From Mercenaria mercenaria (taxonomy: Eukaryota; Mollusca; Bivalvia; Venerida; Veneridae): 64,000 nucleotides of DNA. Below the pieces are notes generated by a model, which saw only the letters and a list, made by a program, of their open reading frames with translations, did no database searches and was not told the origin of the DNA. The DNA lies in assembly GCF_021730395.1 (NCBI RefSeq), contig NC_069377.1, positions 71,741,501 through 71,805,500 of the forward strand, read 5' to 3'. Both the position numbers and the translations under genes were made by a program. Within the stretch, counting starts at the first letter, position 1, and the number at the start of each line of letters is the position of its first letter. Positions 21,360 to 33,955 of the stretch are shown in pieces.

Positions 21360-21765
21360 GCAGTCAACATTGTTCAGCTGGGACATTTGACCCCTTTTAG
21401 GGGCTGCTAGAGCTAAAACTAGAAATGCCTTTATACAGCGTCTCATGAACAGCTTGGTGGATCTTTGTCATACTTGGTCTGGAGCATCATTATAAGGTCC
21501 TCTTCCAAATTTATTTATATAGGAACTTGGGCCCTATTAGGGACCACTATAGCTAAAAGCAGATATGCCTTTCTTCGCATTAACCACTAAAATGTAATGG
21601 ATTTTTATCAAACTCGATGTGTAACAATATCGTAAGGTCTCCTGCTATTTTGTTACAAATGGGGATAGGGACCAATTTAGCTTAAAATATAAACATGTTT
21701 AATGACCTCTTCTCATGAACCACTTCATGAATCTTCACCAAACTACTGCTGTAATTATTCGTCTA
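21360..21765. repeat. Degenerate tandem repeat, about 150-bp units
   Basis: Three units, each with 'agctaaaa', 'atgcctttatac/ttc', 'catgaac..cttggtggatct' and 'catcattataaggtcc'. It has lost recognisable ends. Similar units occur at 29800-30235 and 58925-59300. The intervals 21138-21359 and 21766-22270 show nothing I can name. Confidence 0.6.
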
Positions 21766-22275
21766 AGGATAAACGAAACAAAATTGCAACCCTACGAAAC
21801 CTTTGCGAAAAATTAAAAGAGAACCATTTAAAGTGTTAAAGTGCGGTGTTTAGTTTTGCAATTCGAAAAAATGTTAGATGAAAGATGAATGTTAAATGAA
21901 AAATTCATAAACTTCTTTCCTTTTTACAATTCGCCGACCATCATTTTTAAAGATATTTCTTGTTTAATATGTTATTTGTACCCCTTATTTAATCCTAAGA
22001 AGTAAGTGCTAATCAGTTCATCTACGATCTGATCGGGGTGATATCTGATTTTTTAGCCATTTTTTTTAAAAATTTGCACAACAGTGCTTTTTCTTCAAAT
22101 ACCAGTTTTAATATCCTCTTAATATATGGATTAGCGTCTACTTCTTAGCTTTAATGATATGTAACTAGTATAGTTCTATTATGTAATGTTAATGGTGAGT
22201 GTACCAAAGGTATCTTATCACTTATTGTAAATGAGTGGCGATGTACTTTTATATGGCTTTTTGTTTATAAATAGA

Positions 22276-22420
22276 GGATATTACATGAGTGTCTTTTCCT
22301 ATTGAATTTATTAAACGAGTTGAGTAAAATAATAAAATGCGAGGCTCTGCTAAGCATTTTTTCAATTTATTCAATGAGTTTAATAAATTCAATATGGAAA
22401 GTCACAAATGTAATATTCTT
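22276..22420. mobile_element. Palindromic element with GAGGCTCTGC core
   Basis: Arms of about 60 bp: 'gatattacatgagtgtcttt' and 'tattgaatttattaaacgag' are matched on the right by 'gagtttaataaattcaatat' and 'tcacaaatgtaatatt'. The centre is 'aaaatgcgaggctctgcta' followed by 'agcatttt'. The architecture is like the palindromes at 22709-22871, 50375-50542 and 62931-63077. Confidence 0.7.
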
Positions 22421-22469
22421 TTTATGCACATGTTAGCTATTCCTGCTGAAACATCAATAATTCTACTTT

Positions 22470-22871
22470 CTTCAACTATATAAATGATTCTAACATGGCT
22501 CGATTTGATTTCCAGTTAAACAAAGAAGAAAATCAAGTTCTGTATATTCTGTGATAAACAAAGGTTGACGCGCGGACCGGTAAGAGAGCATTATGACGTC
22601 AGTTATGACGTCAAATCGCCGCATGACGTCCGATACATTACTCCTCGCGTAAATGAAGTCCAGCTTAATATTTATTAGAATATATCGATGAGCATGTCAA
22701 AATGAAAACAATCAAGGCCTTCTTGTGATTTATCGTCTAATTTTCCACGGTTCATCGTTCAGATGCTTAAGTATTTAACCATTCGGGCTGACGCCCTCGT
22801 GGTTCAATTCCTACGCATCTGAACTCTGAACCGTGGTAAATCAGACGATAAACCACTCGAAGGCCTTGATT
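22470..22871. mobile_element. Palindromic element, copy A, with CGGGCTGACGCCCTCG core
   Basis: A left non-palindromic part (22480-22700: 'aatgattctaacatgg', 'ttaaacaaagaag', several TGACGTCA-like sites) is followed by a long palindrome at 22709-22871. Paired arm blocks are aatcaaggcctt/aaggccttgatt, tttatcgtct/agacgataaa, ccacggttca/tgaaccgtgg and ttcagatgc/gcatctgaa. The same layout and flanks occur at 50145-50542 with different arm sequence. Confidence 0.75.
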
Positions 22872-22907
22872 ATTTGTTAAGTAAAATTTAACCAACGTCT
22901 CCTATAC

Positions 22908-23712
22908 TTAAGGTAGTAGAGGTGTAATAACAATGTTTACAAAATGGCATTTGCTTGGTATATTCTTAAAGATGACCGTGTTTCGCACTGCTTTGCAATT
23001 TTTTAACAACATTTACCATGCCCTTTTTTCAAAATTTTGTATAACTTATGGTATCTCCTCTAGCTCAAGTAGAGACAAATTTCAAAGTGATGACCACTTT
23101 ACAAAACGTTCGCAAAGAACTCATTTTACCATTAATTTTAATAAAAGAATCATCAAACTATTGGTAAACAATTATAAAACACAAATTAAAAATATGAATA
23201 TCATTTTATCTAGGGTTCCTCAAGTACACGGACTTAATGATACAGAATTCTAACTTCAACATAGAAAAAATAAGGTCGAATCCTGTGTTTCTGTTTTGAA
23301 TTTTGCTTACTTCATTCAAAAATGACTTTGGGACAGACGTAAAACCTACCTAAATTTCTTCCACAATATGTAATCTAAAGAGTGAAAGCAAAATAGAGAA
23401 CTTTTACCACATGTAACTCAATATTTTTAAAGATGTGTAACTCTACCCCTTCTGTTTAAGTAGTAAATTCAATTTGAACAGCAAGAAATCGCTTATCAAA
23501 TTACTTTTTTTCCATTTTTGTACAATAAATCAATCATAAGTCTTGAAAGAAGTAAAAACTTACCAGAAAAAATGGAAAATAAGAGAAAAAAAAAATTGGT
23601 CCCAGTAGGGCTTGAACCTACGCCCCCTGAGAATTGCAGTAAAAGTGGGTTTATGTTAGGAATTGAATACTCTTCAAAAAGGAGGTACTCTATTACACTT
23701 CTACTACCTTAA
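22908..23712. mobile_element. TTAA-bounded element with 20-bp TIRs and a tRNA-like segment
   Basis: The left end 'ttaaggtagtagaggtgtaa' and right end 'ttacacttctactaccttaa' are inverted copies, both including TTAA. Inside is a 106-codon ORF (22933-23253) with no recognisable family. Near the right end, on the minus strand, is a tRNA-like 3' half ('ggcgtaggttcaagccctac' then 'tgggacca', about 23595-23630). Non-autonomous by appearance. Confidence 0.65.
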
Positions 23713-24135
23713 AACTATGTCGACGTCAAAGCTTTATTTCACTAGTGTATTATCATTTTTATCTAATGGCCTTTATTACACTCCCGCGCCGTCAAACATG
23801 TGATAATATATATTTATCCTGATGAAGGTGCAAGCGCCAAAACGTTAATAAAAGATAAATATTCACGTGTTGTCGTTGAATTTTACCAGTAAATTGATGA
23901 GACTCAAATATAGATTATGTTATGGAGTATGTGATATATAGAATGAATGTAATTTTCCTTAAATAGAAACAGAGTTATGCAAACAACGGCATACAACAAA
24001 ATATGGAGTGGACTGATTCGCGTTGGCATGCGTGCGGGTTTATGTAGCACATTTCATTGTGATATCCTGGCGCACATAACGAAATTTTGAACGTTTTGTG
24101 TGTCGTTTTGGCGCGCGTCCAACGCAACAAATGCA

Positions 24136-24245
24136 CAATGTCGTTTATCAAACAGTCACGGAGAACATACGCCCTTCCCGAGGATCGAACTCCCGACCCC
24201 GCGATTCGTAGACCAACGCTCTACCTAATGAGCTAAGCGGTCGGG
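24136..24245 (-). repeat. SINE family B, head only
   Basis: On the minus strand: 'ttagctcattaggtagagcg', 'cgggagttcgatcctcggga' and 'gtatgttctccgtgactg'. It stops at the point where the SINE body would begin. From 24246 to 25277 I see only AT-rich sequence, including a short (AAC/AAT)n microsatellite at 24846-24890. Confidence 0.7.
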
Positions 24246-25277
24246 ATGCAGCTAGTTAAGTGATTATTACTTTTCGATGCACATGCAATGAAAATAAATC
24301 AGTCCCAATGTCAAAACATTGCAAGAACTTGACAGAAATATCAAAACATTTTATTTTCATTTTTTTAAATAAAAATAAGATGTAATTCTCATTGGAGAGC
24401 AGCACTCTTTCATGAAAAGCAGTTGATTTCCTTATCACTTTGGGCTTGAAAAGTATCTCAAGATATTCAATATATCACATATTCGAAACGTCTAGAATTT
24501 TTTAAATCCAGTAACAATTATTCATAAAAATAATAAATATCAGGATTACACAATTTCAAATAAATCTTTACGGGATCCGGAGTCAATGATATGACCAGTC
24601 TGAAATTTCTTAGGGATATTGCCAAACGAATACTGAAAGAGTGATGGCATTCCTGTTGGAGTCAGTCGACTTACTGATGAAATCAGAACATTGAATTAAA
24701 GAAAGATCAATGCCTTACTAGTCGCATCCTGCGAATGATATAGCCTTCCGCCAAAAGTCATAAGCAATAATGTTAATGGAGAGTTATGGTCTTTACAGCT
24801 TAAATAATATTATCATAAATAATGAAATATGAGAAAAAGAACATTAACAACAACAACAACAACAGCAATAATAACAACAATAATAGTACAAGCATGAAAT
24901 AATTACCGTAGTTCTATGCAGCCATTCCTTCCAACGAAAACGGCAGAATTCCAAAGCTAATACAAAACTACCGACATTTTGCTTAATTTTCTTTAAATAA
25001 TACAAAGGTATCGGCTCACGACATGTAAATATTTTACGAGAAAACAAGGTGTATCACAGTATATTAACATAAATTAAAACGTTATTCACATATTCACATA
25101 ATTTTTGGATGATGTCTATTTGATTTTGTTGCATGCTCTCCTATTTTTCTGTGTGGAACAATTTTGTATGACACCAGTTATGTCAACAATCGAGTAAATT
25201 TAGGTAAGCGTAGCATACATTATGACCAGTGGTAGAAACTTTGTCATTAGTCTTAAATCTTTAATCTTAAATCATTA

Positions 25278-25430
25278 GTCCTCCACCTCTGATTCATCTG
25301 GAGAAGTTGACAGTTACTTACAGAGAACAGGTTTGTACTGGTACAGAATCCAGGAATACTGGTTAGGTTACCTGCCCAATTACATACTGTTAAAAACGGC
25401 GTTAAACCCAAAACAAACAAACAAACTAAA
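25278..25430 (+). repeat. SINE family B, 5'-truncated
   Basis: It begins at 'tcctccacctctgattcatc' and continues through 'ggtacagaatccaggaatac' to the tail 'gcgttaaacccaaaacaaac'. The tRNA-like head is absent. Upstream, 25195-25250 shares 'taaatttaggtaagc.tagc' and 'ggtagaaactttgtca' with 33345-33400, a short dispersed repeat of unknown type. Confidence 0.75.
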
Positions 25431-26369
25431 TTGGTTGCCTCCTTTTTAAAGCCATTTTCTTAAATGTCAAACTGCCAAGTCGTTTCGATAATTTTTTCTG
25501 TTTAAGCAAATATAAGTGCTGAGTGGTTAGATTTTTGATTCCATATTTATCAACGTGTGCCTAGGTGTTCCTTCCCCTTTTCTACCTCACTAATATACAA
25601 TGAAGTAGCTCATTATATAAAATGTAGAAAATGTATAATTATGGATATACATTGTAATAAAAAAAAATCTGTTTTGTCATTTCAGTTATATGTTTGCCTG
25701 TTCTTTTGTGAAAGCTGTGTTGCCTGGTTTGGTGTCAACAAGTTCAAAGATGTGTTAGTTACTTAATATTTCCGGCTTGGATATATACATGGAAAGTTAC
25801 AGTTTAGTTTATATTTTACACATAACATTGCGGTAACTCTTCGACATGCAAGACAAACTGTCGGGCGCCTTGGGGTGAGGAGATATAGGGCTGGTTCTAC
25901 GTCACCTTATGTAATAAATGAAGTTAGAAAGCTTTGCAACAGATGACATAATATGGAGCATGTTTAAGTCATCAGACAGAGTGGAAGAATCGCAAGAAAT
26001 AGCCAGGCATATATTAAGGACCATGGATACATTGATGTGATTTCAAAACGTCTGTTACACAGACCTACATATATCAAAAGTGAGCATGCATTTAGACGAT
26101 CACCTAAATGTTAAAACTTTTGGAATTTCAGTGCATATGGCTATACAATGTAGATGGAAACTCAGGAAAAGTACTTAGGTTACGAGTATCTTAAAAAGAT
26201 CCGCCAAAGATTGGTTAACTATATTAAGTCTATACTTTTAAGTTCCGAGGGTTGTTCGTGCAGTTATTGCACCAGATTTTCAAATGGCATTAAGATACTA
26301 TTATGGTAATAGTATTTCGGATAGAACGAACATTTTAAATAGACAGGAGGTCCAAAAAATAAGGAAAAA

Positions 26370-26640
26370 CACTCGCATACCACACACACTCAAACACAAA
26401 ATAAACACACAAGGACAAAACAAACAAATACAGGAAAACAATGGGGCACCGCCTTTGGATGGTCAGTGGCAAAACCACCACCGGGGTGTTTAAACCGATT
26501 TACCTCATTCTTACCCCCACCATGTTCCAGAGTCACAAGACAGTTATCCCCGTCAGGTAAAACCCTAACGTACGTAAAGGCAACAGGAGGATACTTTTTT
26601 GCAAGTGCTCGAAAACAAACTGGATTCATTTGGACAAAGA
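26370..26640 (+). repeat. Dispersed repeat shared with 59570-59900
   Basis: A CA-rich start ('acacactcaaacacaaaata', 'aaggacaaaacaaacaaa') leads into 'ggggcaccgcctttggatgg', 'cagtggcaaaaccaccaccg' and 'cttacccccaccatgttcc'. The same order occurs inside the TIR element at 59302-59992. The ORFs on both strands here follow the repeat and have no recognisable product. From 26700 to 28290 I see no feature. Confidence 0.65.
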
Positions 26641-28292
26641 AAAGTTTGAATTGTCAAGTAACAGTGCAAAACAATTTACCTTAGCTGGTTGTAGAATATG
26701 CTTCTTTTAGAAATATACAAGTCTACCGTTTAGTGTCAGAATTAGTTGTCTTCCTTGAACACTTACACTAACATTGCAAGAGATGCTAACTAGTATGAAA
26801 TGTTAAAAATATGGTGAACAATCTAATTTTTATTTTGGAAAAGCTGTTTCTAGAAATTTTTTCCTGTTTTCATTGTGAATAAACAATTGAATTGTGAAAA
26901 TAAAAATGGAAAAAAAAAGTATGGGTCACCGGGCTAAATTTTGTGTTAAAGCCGCTTGAATGCAACACCTGTGAGGACGAATAACCTGACTAACTTGATA
27001 ACATGTATATCTGCCAGAAGCTAAAAAGAAGTTTAAAAATTCTTAATTCTTTCTGTAATTGAATACTGAATAATCTGAAGGGGGATTTTGTCTTATCAAT
27101 ACAAAGTTAACTTAAATGTCTAACACTATATTAACAGAACTGTCTTTGTACTAACGTGCGCTGTCAAAATACAGCCACAAAAATGGCAAGATACATGTGA
27201 GGCATGATTCATGCCAATACATCATAAACCAGTATCAACATTTGATTACTGATAAAACTTATTAAAAAAGTTATTTTATTCAAGATTCATCATATTTAAG
27301 ATTGTCTGTAATATGTTTCAAGAAATGTTGGCTTCATTTCAATTTTCCATAGATGGTGTAGGCTGCGCAGAAACATGCGCATAAAAAACTACCGGAATTC
27401 CCTTTAAATGTGCTTTAATTTTTCTTTTAAATGTGATGCTTGAATTTTATATTGTTACATGTTGCACAAAACTGTATAAGGCAGATAAGAAGAAACCATC
27501 GCTTATGACTGAAATGTTATTCAGTAAATAAACAATAGAAATTTGCTTTCTTAATTCACTGAATAGCATGTTTCAATGGAAGAATGCAAGAGAAATGTTG
27601 TTAGAGAAGAGATGCTGTTTACAATGCCTTATTGTCCCAAGTGTACAAAAAGATCGAGAAAATATGCTTGAAACGACCTTATGCCTTTTGAGCATCCTTG
27701 GCCTGTTTTAGGCATCATCTGCATCCATATTTGTTGTGTGTATCTTAAAAATTGCAGAAATTATTATAATACGATCAATTATCAATTATAAGTTGTCATT
27801 GTGAATATTAAAGGCTAGAAGAGATCTGCCCAAATACTTTAATGCTTATCTTTTTACAGATTTTATTATATAGCAGATGTATCTGATAATAAGTTGAACA
27901 AATGACTGCGAAAAAAAGTTACACCAAAAACGCAAAAAACTGCTACGCGCTTCTGAGTAATATAGACCTAATGAAACCTTACGACAAATTAAATTATATT
28001 GTAACTAACAATTGACATCATTAAAGCGGATATTACAATATAAAATAAATAATTCCTTTCAAAAGTTTCAAGTAAATATGGCAGCCCGTGTATGAGTAAA
28101 ATAAACGCAATTGATTCAAAATCTATACATGGTGGAGGTGCCGTTCTTGAAAAGTTTAAAAGCTATTGTTCTCATTATCACAGTAGAGTAAAACATACAA
28201 AAAATAATTTTGATGTTCTTAAGTATAAAAACGGTCATAACATACTCATATAATGACAATATACCACTATTGCACTCATAGTATTCAACATA

Positions 28293-28450
28293 ATGGTACT
28301 ACAGAACGCGGGGTCGTGAATACGATCCCCGGGCGTGGGGTTTATTCTGTGTGACGATTTTGGTAACAGACATTGTGTCTAAAATCATTCGTCCTCCACC
28401 TCTGATTCACTCGGAGAAGTTTACAGTTACTTGCGGAGAACAGGTATATC
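28293..28450 (+). repeat. SINE family B, truncated at both ends
   Basis: It retains the second half of the tRNA-like head ('gcggggtcgtgaatacgatc') and the body ('cattgtgtctaaaatcattc', 'gtcctccacctctgattcac') but lacks the 'aaacccaaaac' tail. Confidence 0.7.
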
Positions 28451-28559
28451 TAATGGAGTTATTTCAAAAAGTAAATAAAGCTGAGTTACGGGCCTTTTGC
28501 AGTACAAGTCCTCCCAGTACTATCTATCAATGTTACATTTCTATCAAGCTCTTTTAATT

Positions 28560-28860
28560 GTTTTTTCGGCGTGCCGTATTAAGCACGATTTTATGACTTC
28601 ATATGACCTTATGCCGCCTGAATAATGTACCAATCGGATTGCTTGGTAAGGTATTCTCGGTATTTTCAGCCATAGCGAGAGATTTAGTAAGAGTGGCGCT
28701 GATTGGAGGAAAGGCTGAAAATGCTTCACTCTGAGTCATGTGTGACACTGAGTGATATGACAACGCGTTCGTCGTCTGTAACCTCCATAAGTACAGCACC
28801 ATCGGGTTGTATGCGTACCACTTGAACAGGTTTGCGTAACCAAATATTCATCTGTTCATC
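28560..28860 (-). pseudogene. Possible decayed coding fragment, unrecognised
   Basis: On the minus strand one frame reads 'MNIWLRKPVQVVRIQPDGAV' then 'LMEVTDDERVVISLSVTHDSE' before a stop. An overlapping frame continues with 'FSAFPPISATLTKSLAMAEN' and 'IGTLFRRHKVI'. Composition looks like real protein rather than random AT-rich sequence, and the switch of frame suggests a decayed exon or transposon piece. I do not recognise the family and see no clear splice sites. Confidence 0.3.
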
Positions 28861-29149
28861 CGGACATATTTCTGTTCTGTTAATTTTTCTTGTTAAGTTA
28901 TTTCTGTTTTGTTAAGTTTCCTTTCATTAAGTTTTGTTTTTACAAAAAGGTTATTTGTTTTATAAAGTCATTAACTCTTATCCTGCATTACAGCAACAAT
29001 TAATACCGTTAAATTTTAGACTCTAAATTTTAAATTAATCTTTCCGGTGAAAACAGTACTGTACATATTCTGAATGATTCCAACAATTCCAGAAATAAAG
29101 TATAGAACGTATTTCAATATTGTTTGCTTACTGTTACCATTTTTTAAGC

Positions 29150-30235
29150 ATCAAAGGCTCAAAGTGAGCTTTTCTGATTGTTTGGTGTCCGTCGTGTGTC
29201 CCTCCACAATTTCTAAACACAGTCTTCTTCAGAACTTCTGTTCTCATTTATACAACACTTTACAGAGGCCCCTTTCAATCTTGCCAAAAAATTTAAAATA
29301 CAAGTTTCTGCCCATATATAACTTGTGCTTCAGTTACATCACGCCGACCATCTTTTTTAAAGATATTTCTTGTTGAGATATGCTCTGCACAAATGTTTTA
29401 TACGTAAATCAGATAAAGGGAGAAATTTAAATAGGTCGTTAAGGTAGATTAGACTGCACTTTCCCTGTATGAAATTTAAACTTCTTCGCCTTTACAATAT
29501 CCTTACAGTAGTTTAGGTAATTTTGAATTATGCTCAAGAAAGAAGTGTAATGCCATCTTGGTCTAAAAGTGCTCACCTGAAATTCAGAGCTTAAACAGAC
29601 TGTAATGTTCAAGAGGCATTATTATGTGACAGATTACAAACAGTACAAACACTATATTCTTCCTAGGTCTTTAAACTGTGTGGAATTTTCACACAAGTAA
29701 TTGGACTAGGCCTGGGTAGTTTCCAAAGGTTCTTAAAACTAGTCATCTGCATCCTGCAATTCATAAGACGTTGTTCAAAGATATTTTCATATTTAGCTCA
29801 ACTGGCCCCTTAAGGAGCATAGACCACCACTTGAACAAATGTTGGAGAAGACCGTACACTGATGCTACAGCCAAAGTTTGATAAATATCCATCAAGCTGT
29901 TCATGGGGAGATATCGTTTGAAGGTATTGTTATTTTAGCTCCAGTTACCAATAAAAAGGATCAAGCTCACTCATTAAAAAGTGGGAGAGGACCTTAAGGA
30001 TGCTATGTAGTGAGTTAAACTAAAATCCATTAAGCGGTTCACGAGGAGACTTCGTTTTAAGAATTTTCTCTTTTTTAGATATTGTGTCCTCTAGAAAGGT
30101 CTTGTCATACCAGTTGTAATAATTCTGGGAGATGACCCTACAGAAATACTACAGACCATGTTTGATAAAAATCCAACGAGTGGTTCGCGAGGGAATTGTC
30201 ACATTTTAGTGGATTCTTTGGCCCAGGATGTGTTA
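29150..30235. repeat. Degenerate tandem-core repeat remnants
   Basis: 29150-29230 reads 'gtgagcttttctgattg', 'gtccgtcgtgtgtccctcc', a worn copy of the family X terminus. 29800-30235 holds three units with 'caaatgttggagaagacc', 'gataaatatccatcaagc' and 'cggttcacgaggagac'. No coding sequence. 30236-31890 has nothing I can name beyond AT-rich sequence. Confidence 0.5.
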
Positions 30236-31899
30236 AGATTTGAACCAGCATCCAGCAAAACAAAAAGCAGTAAAATCACTGTTTACTTTAATGACTTTCC
30301 GTGAATAATCTCTATTGTATAATAATGTATAAAACCACATAAAAATTTCACGTAGGGTAATATGTGGTGTACTAATGCTTTGCAACGAGAATAACACTCT
30401 AAAAGAATCTGGATCCGGCATACAAAAGGTTGGAGAGGGGAACGTACTTATTCTTTTGTTATCTGTTTAATATCTAAAACGTACACATTAAACCTTTTTA
30501 GAAATTCACAAATTCATGTCAAAGTAATAAAGGTGATTTAAAAAAATACAACCTTTTCGATTTTGATTGTAGTGCATATTACTTACAATGTAACACAGTG
30601 TTTTATATGACAAAATGTAACGTGAACATGTGTGAAATGGCAAAATTCTACAGATATATAGACAGACAGAAAGATGGACACAGTAATTACTTTTATATAA
30701 GAACAAATTCACTTTTTCATAAGATTAGGTTAAAAACTTTGTTAACGTAATACGAAAAGGCACCATAACACAGTCTGTTTCATTTTTTTCTGTTAATGGA
30801 GATGTAATGAAAAGTGCAGTTCCCCTTATGTGTCCTAGCACCAACTAGCTTAAGCGGAATTCTTTAACAGTGAAAAAGATCGAAAAATACCAAAAATATA
30901 ATAACACTACGTCCATGTACGGGGAGACTTTTATTCAACTTTTACTCTTGTTCGCCTGATATATTATGATTCAAAGACAAACTTAACATTATAGATATTC
31001 CATTATGTCCTGTAAGTTAATAGATACAAGATGTAGCCATGGTTGAATCTTTATAGCTGGTTCAACGTTATATAAAAATAAGATGTCAATAACTTAACAT
31101 TGATGTTGCCTTTATATCCAATACTGTTCACAGTATAAATAAATTTCAAAGACGCATCGGTTTCTAATATTCCAAATTCAAAAAGCATGTTAACAATTCT
31201 CCATTGTGTCCTACATTGAAAGAAATAAACAGTTCAACTTAAAATGCTTTCCGCTCTTAAGTATCTACCTTGATTGTACTTATGTCAGAATTGCTATTAT
31301 ATTATCAAATACTTTCTAGTTATAAATGTTTCTGACAGCTTCAATTTTACTTCCACATTTAGGGTATTTCTTCCTACATTGTTTTTAAAAATATGTACTG
31401 TACAAAATATACAGGCGGTAAGGTCACATAGATGAAAATATATCCTGAAGGCTCTCTATCAAAGCAGGCTATGCACATGTTAGGCTAATGACAAACCTGA
31501 AAACAGAAACAAGATAAAAACTAAACTTTAATTAAAATGATCCCTGTATAGCTAAATTATATCAACACATAGCTTCAACAAATATTATCATACAAAATAA
31601 ATTTGGTTATAAAATATATCATTTGCATGCCTTTAGTTGATCAAAGAAGTTAATCAAATTAATAACTACAAGTTTCATCACAAATTATTTCAACGCCTTT
31701 TTAGCAATCTAATTATTATACTAATGAAAATGTACAAGAATTTGAAATATAACCCCATTAGACTATGTTGTCTTTCCACCATGCTCGTTCAGTACATCAT
31801 TGCCAGTCTCTCACCACTTCCTCCGGTGGTCTGAATATATAAATGACAATTGTTTGCAAAACGAGGTTATTCTATTAAAATATGTATACAAATGTTTCA

Positions 31900-32115
31900 A
31901 TAGCTCGGTTGAAGTGTCGGCTATAAGTGAGGGAGTGGGGCTCTATCTCCGGTCGCGTCGTACCAAAGAAAAATTGAAATTACAGCTTCCTAGAATGGCA
32001 CTGATCAGCATTTAAAGGACTTTAACAGGCGGTAAAATAAGCACAGTCAAGTATCTATTACTGAATATCTTGTTTGTTGCAAGAGCTTTGTGGCTGGTGT
32101 TGATTGCGACGTTAA
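31900..32115 (+). repeat. Worn SINE-like repeat
   Basis: It contains 'tacagcttcctagaatggca' followed by 'ctgatcagcatttaa', a diverged version of the family A body, and ends 'gttgattgcgacgttaaata', the tail seen in family C. The head is not recognisable. Confidence 0.4.
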
Positions 32116-32499
32116 ATAAGCTTTCATCTGTTACTGGCTGACTGTCTTTATTTCACTCCATTCAAAGTATTTAAAAAGTATTCATTATTCATTCAATACC
32201 TCGCACCGAGGATGCAAACACCGCATTTTCAGGTATAAACTTCAACTACATAACTTTCACTTCTGTAGAGATATATGTACGTAAGTATGATACCAATAAT
32301 AAAAACACAAAAAAATCTGAAAATAACCTGTTTTACTAAATTCAGCACAAAAACCTTTACTAAATTCAGCACAAGGACCTTCCATCTCCTCCATTCTCCA
32401 GTTATGAATGCAAATGGAAAACGTTTGCAAAGGGAGGAAAATCTGGTTACAGCAAGCGTAATAAAATAGTCCAAAATGTAGTTCCTACCAGCTTTTACT

Positions 32500-32600
32500 A
32501 TACGTGCCGCCTGAGAAGCCATGGCCGCTACCCCAGTGGGGCTTGAACCCACGACCCTGAACTCAGCAGCCGACACCTTATCCACTAGATATTCTAAATA
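32500..32600 (-). repeat. tRNA-like SINE head
   Basis: On the minus strand 'tctagtggataaggtgtcgg' gives a good A box and 'cgtgggttcaagccccactg' a good B box, with a Ser/Leu-like long middle. The cloverleaf acceptor stem does not close well, so I treat it as a SINE head and not a tRNA gene. The flanks (32116-32499, 32601-33744) show nothing firm. Confidence 0.5.
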
Positions 32601-33744
32601 TCCCTAATTGTTATAATTACATATAGTTATAATAAAGGCCTTTGCTGTCATATCTTAGCTTTTAGGGTAAATATTTCCTTTATGGCTTCTCACTCGGACC
32701 TAAGACATATTGATTATGATATTTTATCGCTGATTTCGGTAAGAAACCGTTATTTACTTTAACAGTGAAGCAAATTCAGAATTTCATGATAAATTCAGAC
32801 AGTTATGAACACAATCTATTGAAAAAAAAAACAACACAAAAAAAAGGAGTATGCAATCAAATAAACAAAACTACAGAAGCCTATCTTGGAAAAAAAAATA
32901 CGTGTAGGGTGCCCAGTGGTCCGGTAACTGCACCCTTCAACCCCGGGTCTAAAGGTCTGACCAAAAGGAAAAGCCTCTGTCTTTTCTTACAAATACCTAT
33001 TGTACACTCTTAGCACAAACTAATGTTTATATTTTACTCTATTCATGGTTACAAATTAATTCAATTAAAAAATCGTGAATTATTATTTTAATTTATATAA
33101 TATTGTATAAACGTACCGAAATAGAGACGTCCATCTGTCTGAAACACACACGGATTTAAGAAATACTACATCTTGCCTTTTGTGTTCGTGCAAGTTGACA
33201 TTTTCATCTTGTGATTTTCTCGTTTAAATTTAAGAAGCTAAACCATGTTAATCAAATGGCAAGTCGACTTATATTTAAGCAACATGATACGTTACATAAT
33301 GGCATGTCGCCTTACTGCGACTACATAAAGACGTACCACATAGTAAATTTAGGTAAGCATAGCTTAAATTATGGCCTGTGGTAGAAACTTTGTCAACAAG
33401 ACCAGAATCAGTTCTGGCGTGACGTCTTAATAATATCCGAGATGCCACGATATTACACGATATGTCGAGATAATCTATCCTGACATGTCCGTCATTTTCA
33501 CGTCAACTCGGGGGTCAATTAACGCTTCCATATCTGAAAGAGTCACTCAATCGGTGGCGACTAAAAATAAGCTCACAACTGCAGTATTTTTCGAGATAGC
33601 GGCTGTATGTGATTGTATCAGGTTGTCAATAGAATAAACCTGGCATGCCATCCCCCATAACATAAGCCCCACCTTACAAATGAAGGGCAAGAGTAGAAGC
33701 TAATACTATTGAAGCTTGAAGGCGGCTGTCATTATTAATTTAAC

Positions 33745-33955
33745 CCTTACCCTGCTAAATTTCTATAATGAACTAATCTATCTTTCAATTTGGACAGTAC
33801 CATTAACTGTTAAAAGGGGTGCATACCAAAAAGATTCTGACGGAATGGCGAACAGTGCAGATCATGATCAGACTGGACGGATGTGCAGATCATGATCTAC
33901 ACTGGTCGCAAAGGCAGAATCAATCGTGTCCGGCATGATAAGGATTAAAAATCAA
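33745..33955. repeat. MITE family D copy
   Basis: It starts 'acccttaccctgctaaattt' and contains 'gcgaacagtgcagatcatga' and 'cactggtcgcaaaggcagaa'. Copies lie at 42912-43022, 48526-48706 and 54026-54234; the last has the clearest inverted ends (ttaacccttagcctgct and agctggcgtaagg). Confidence 0.65.
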
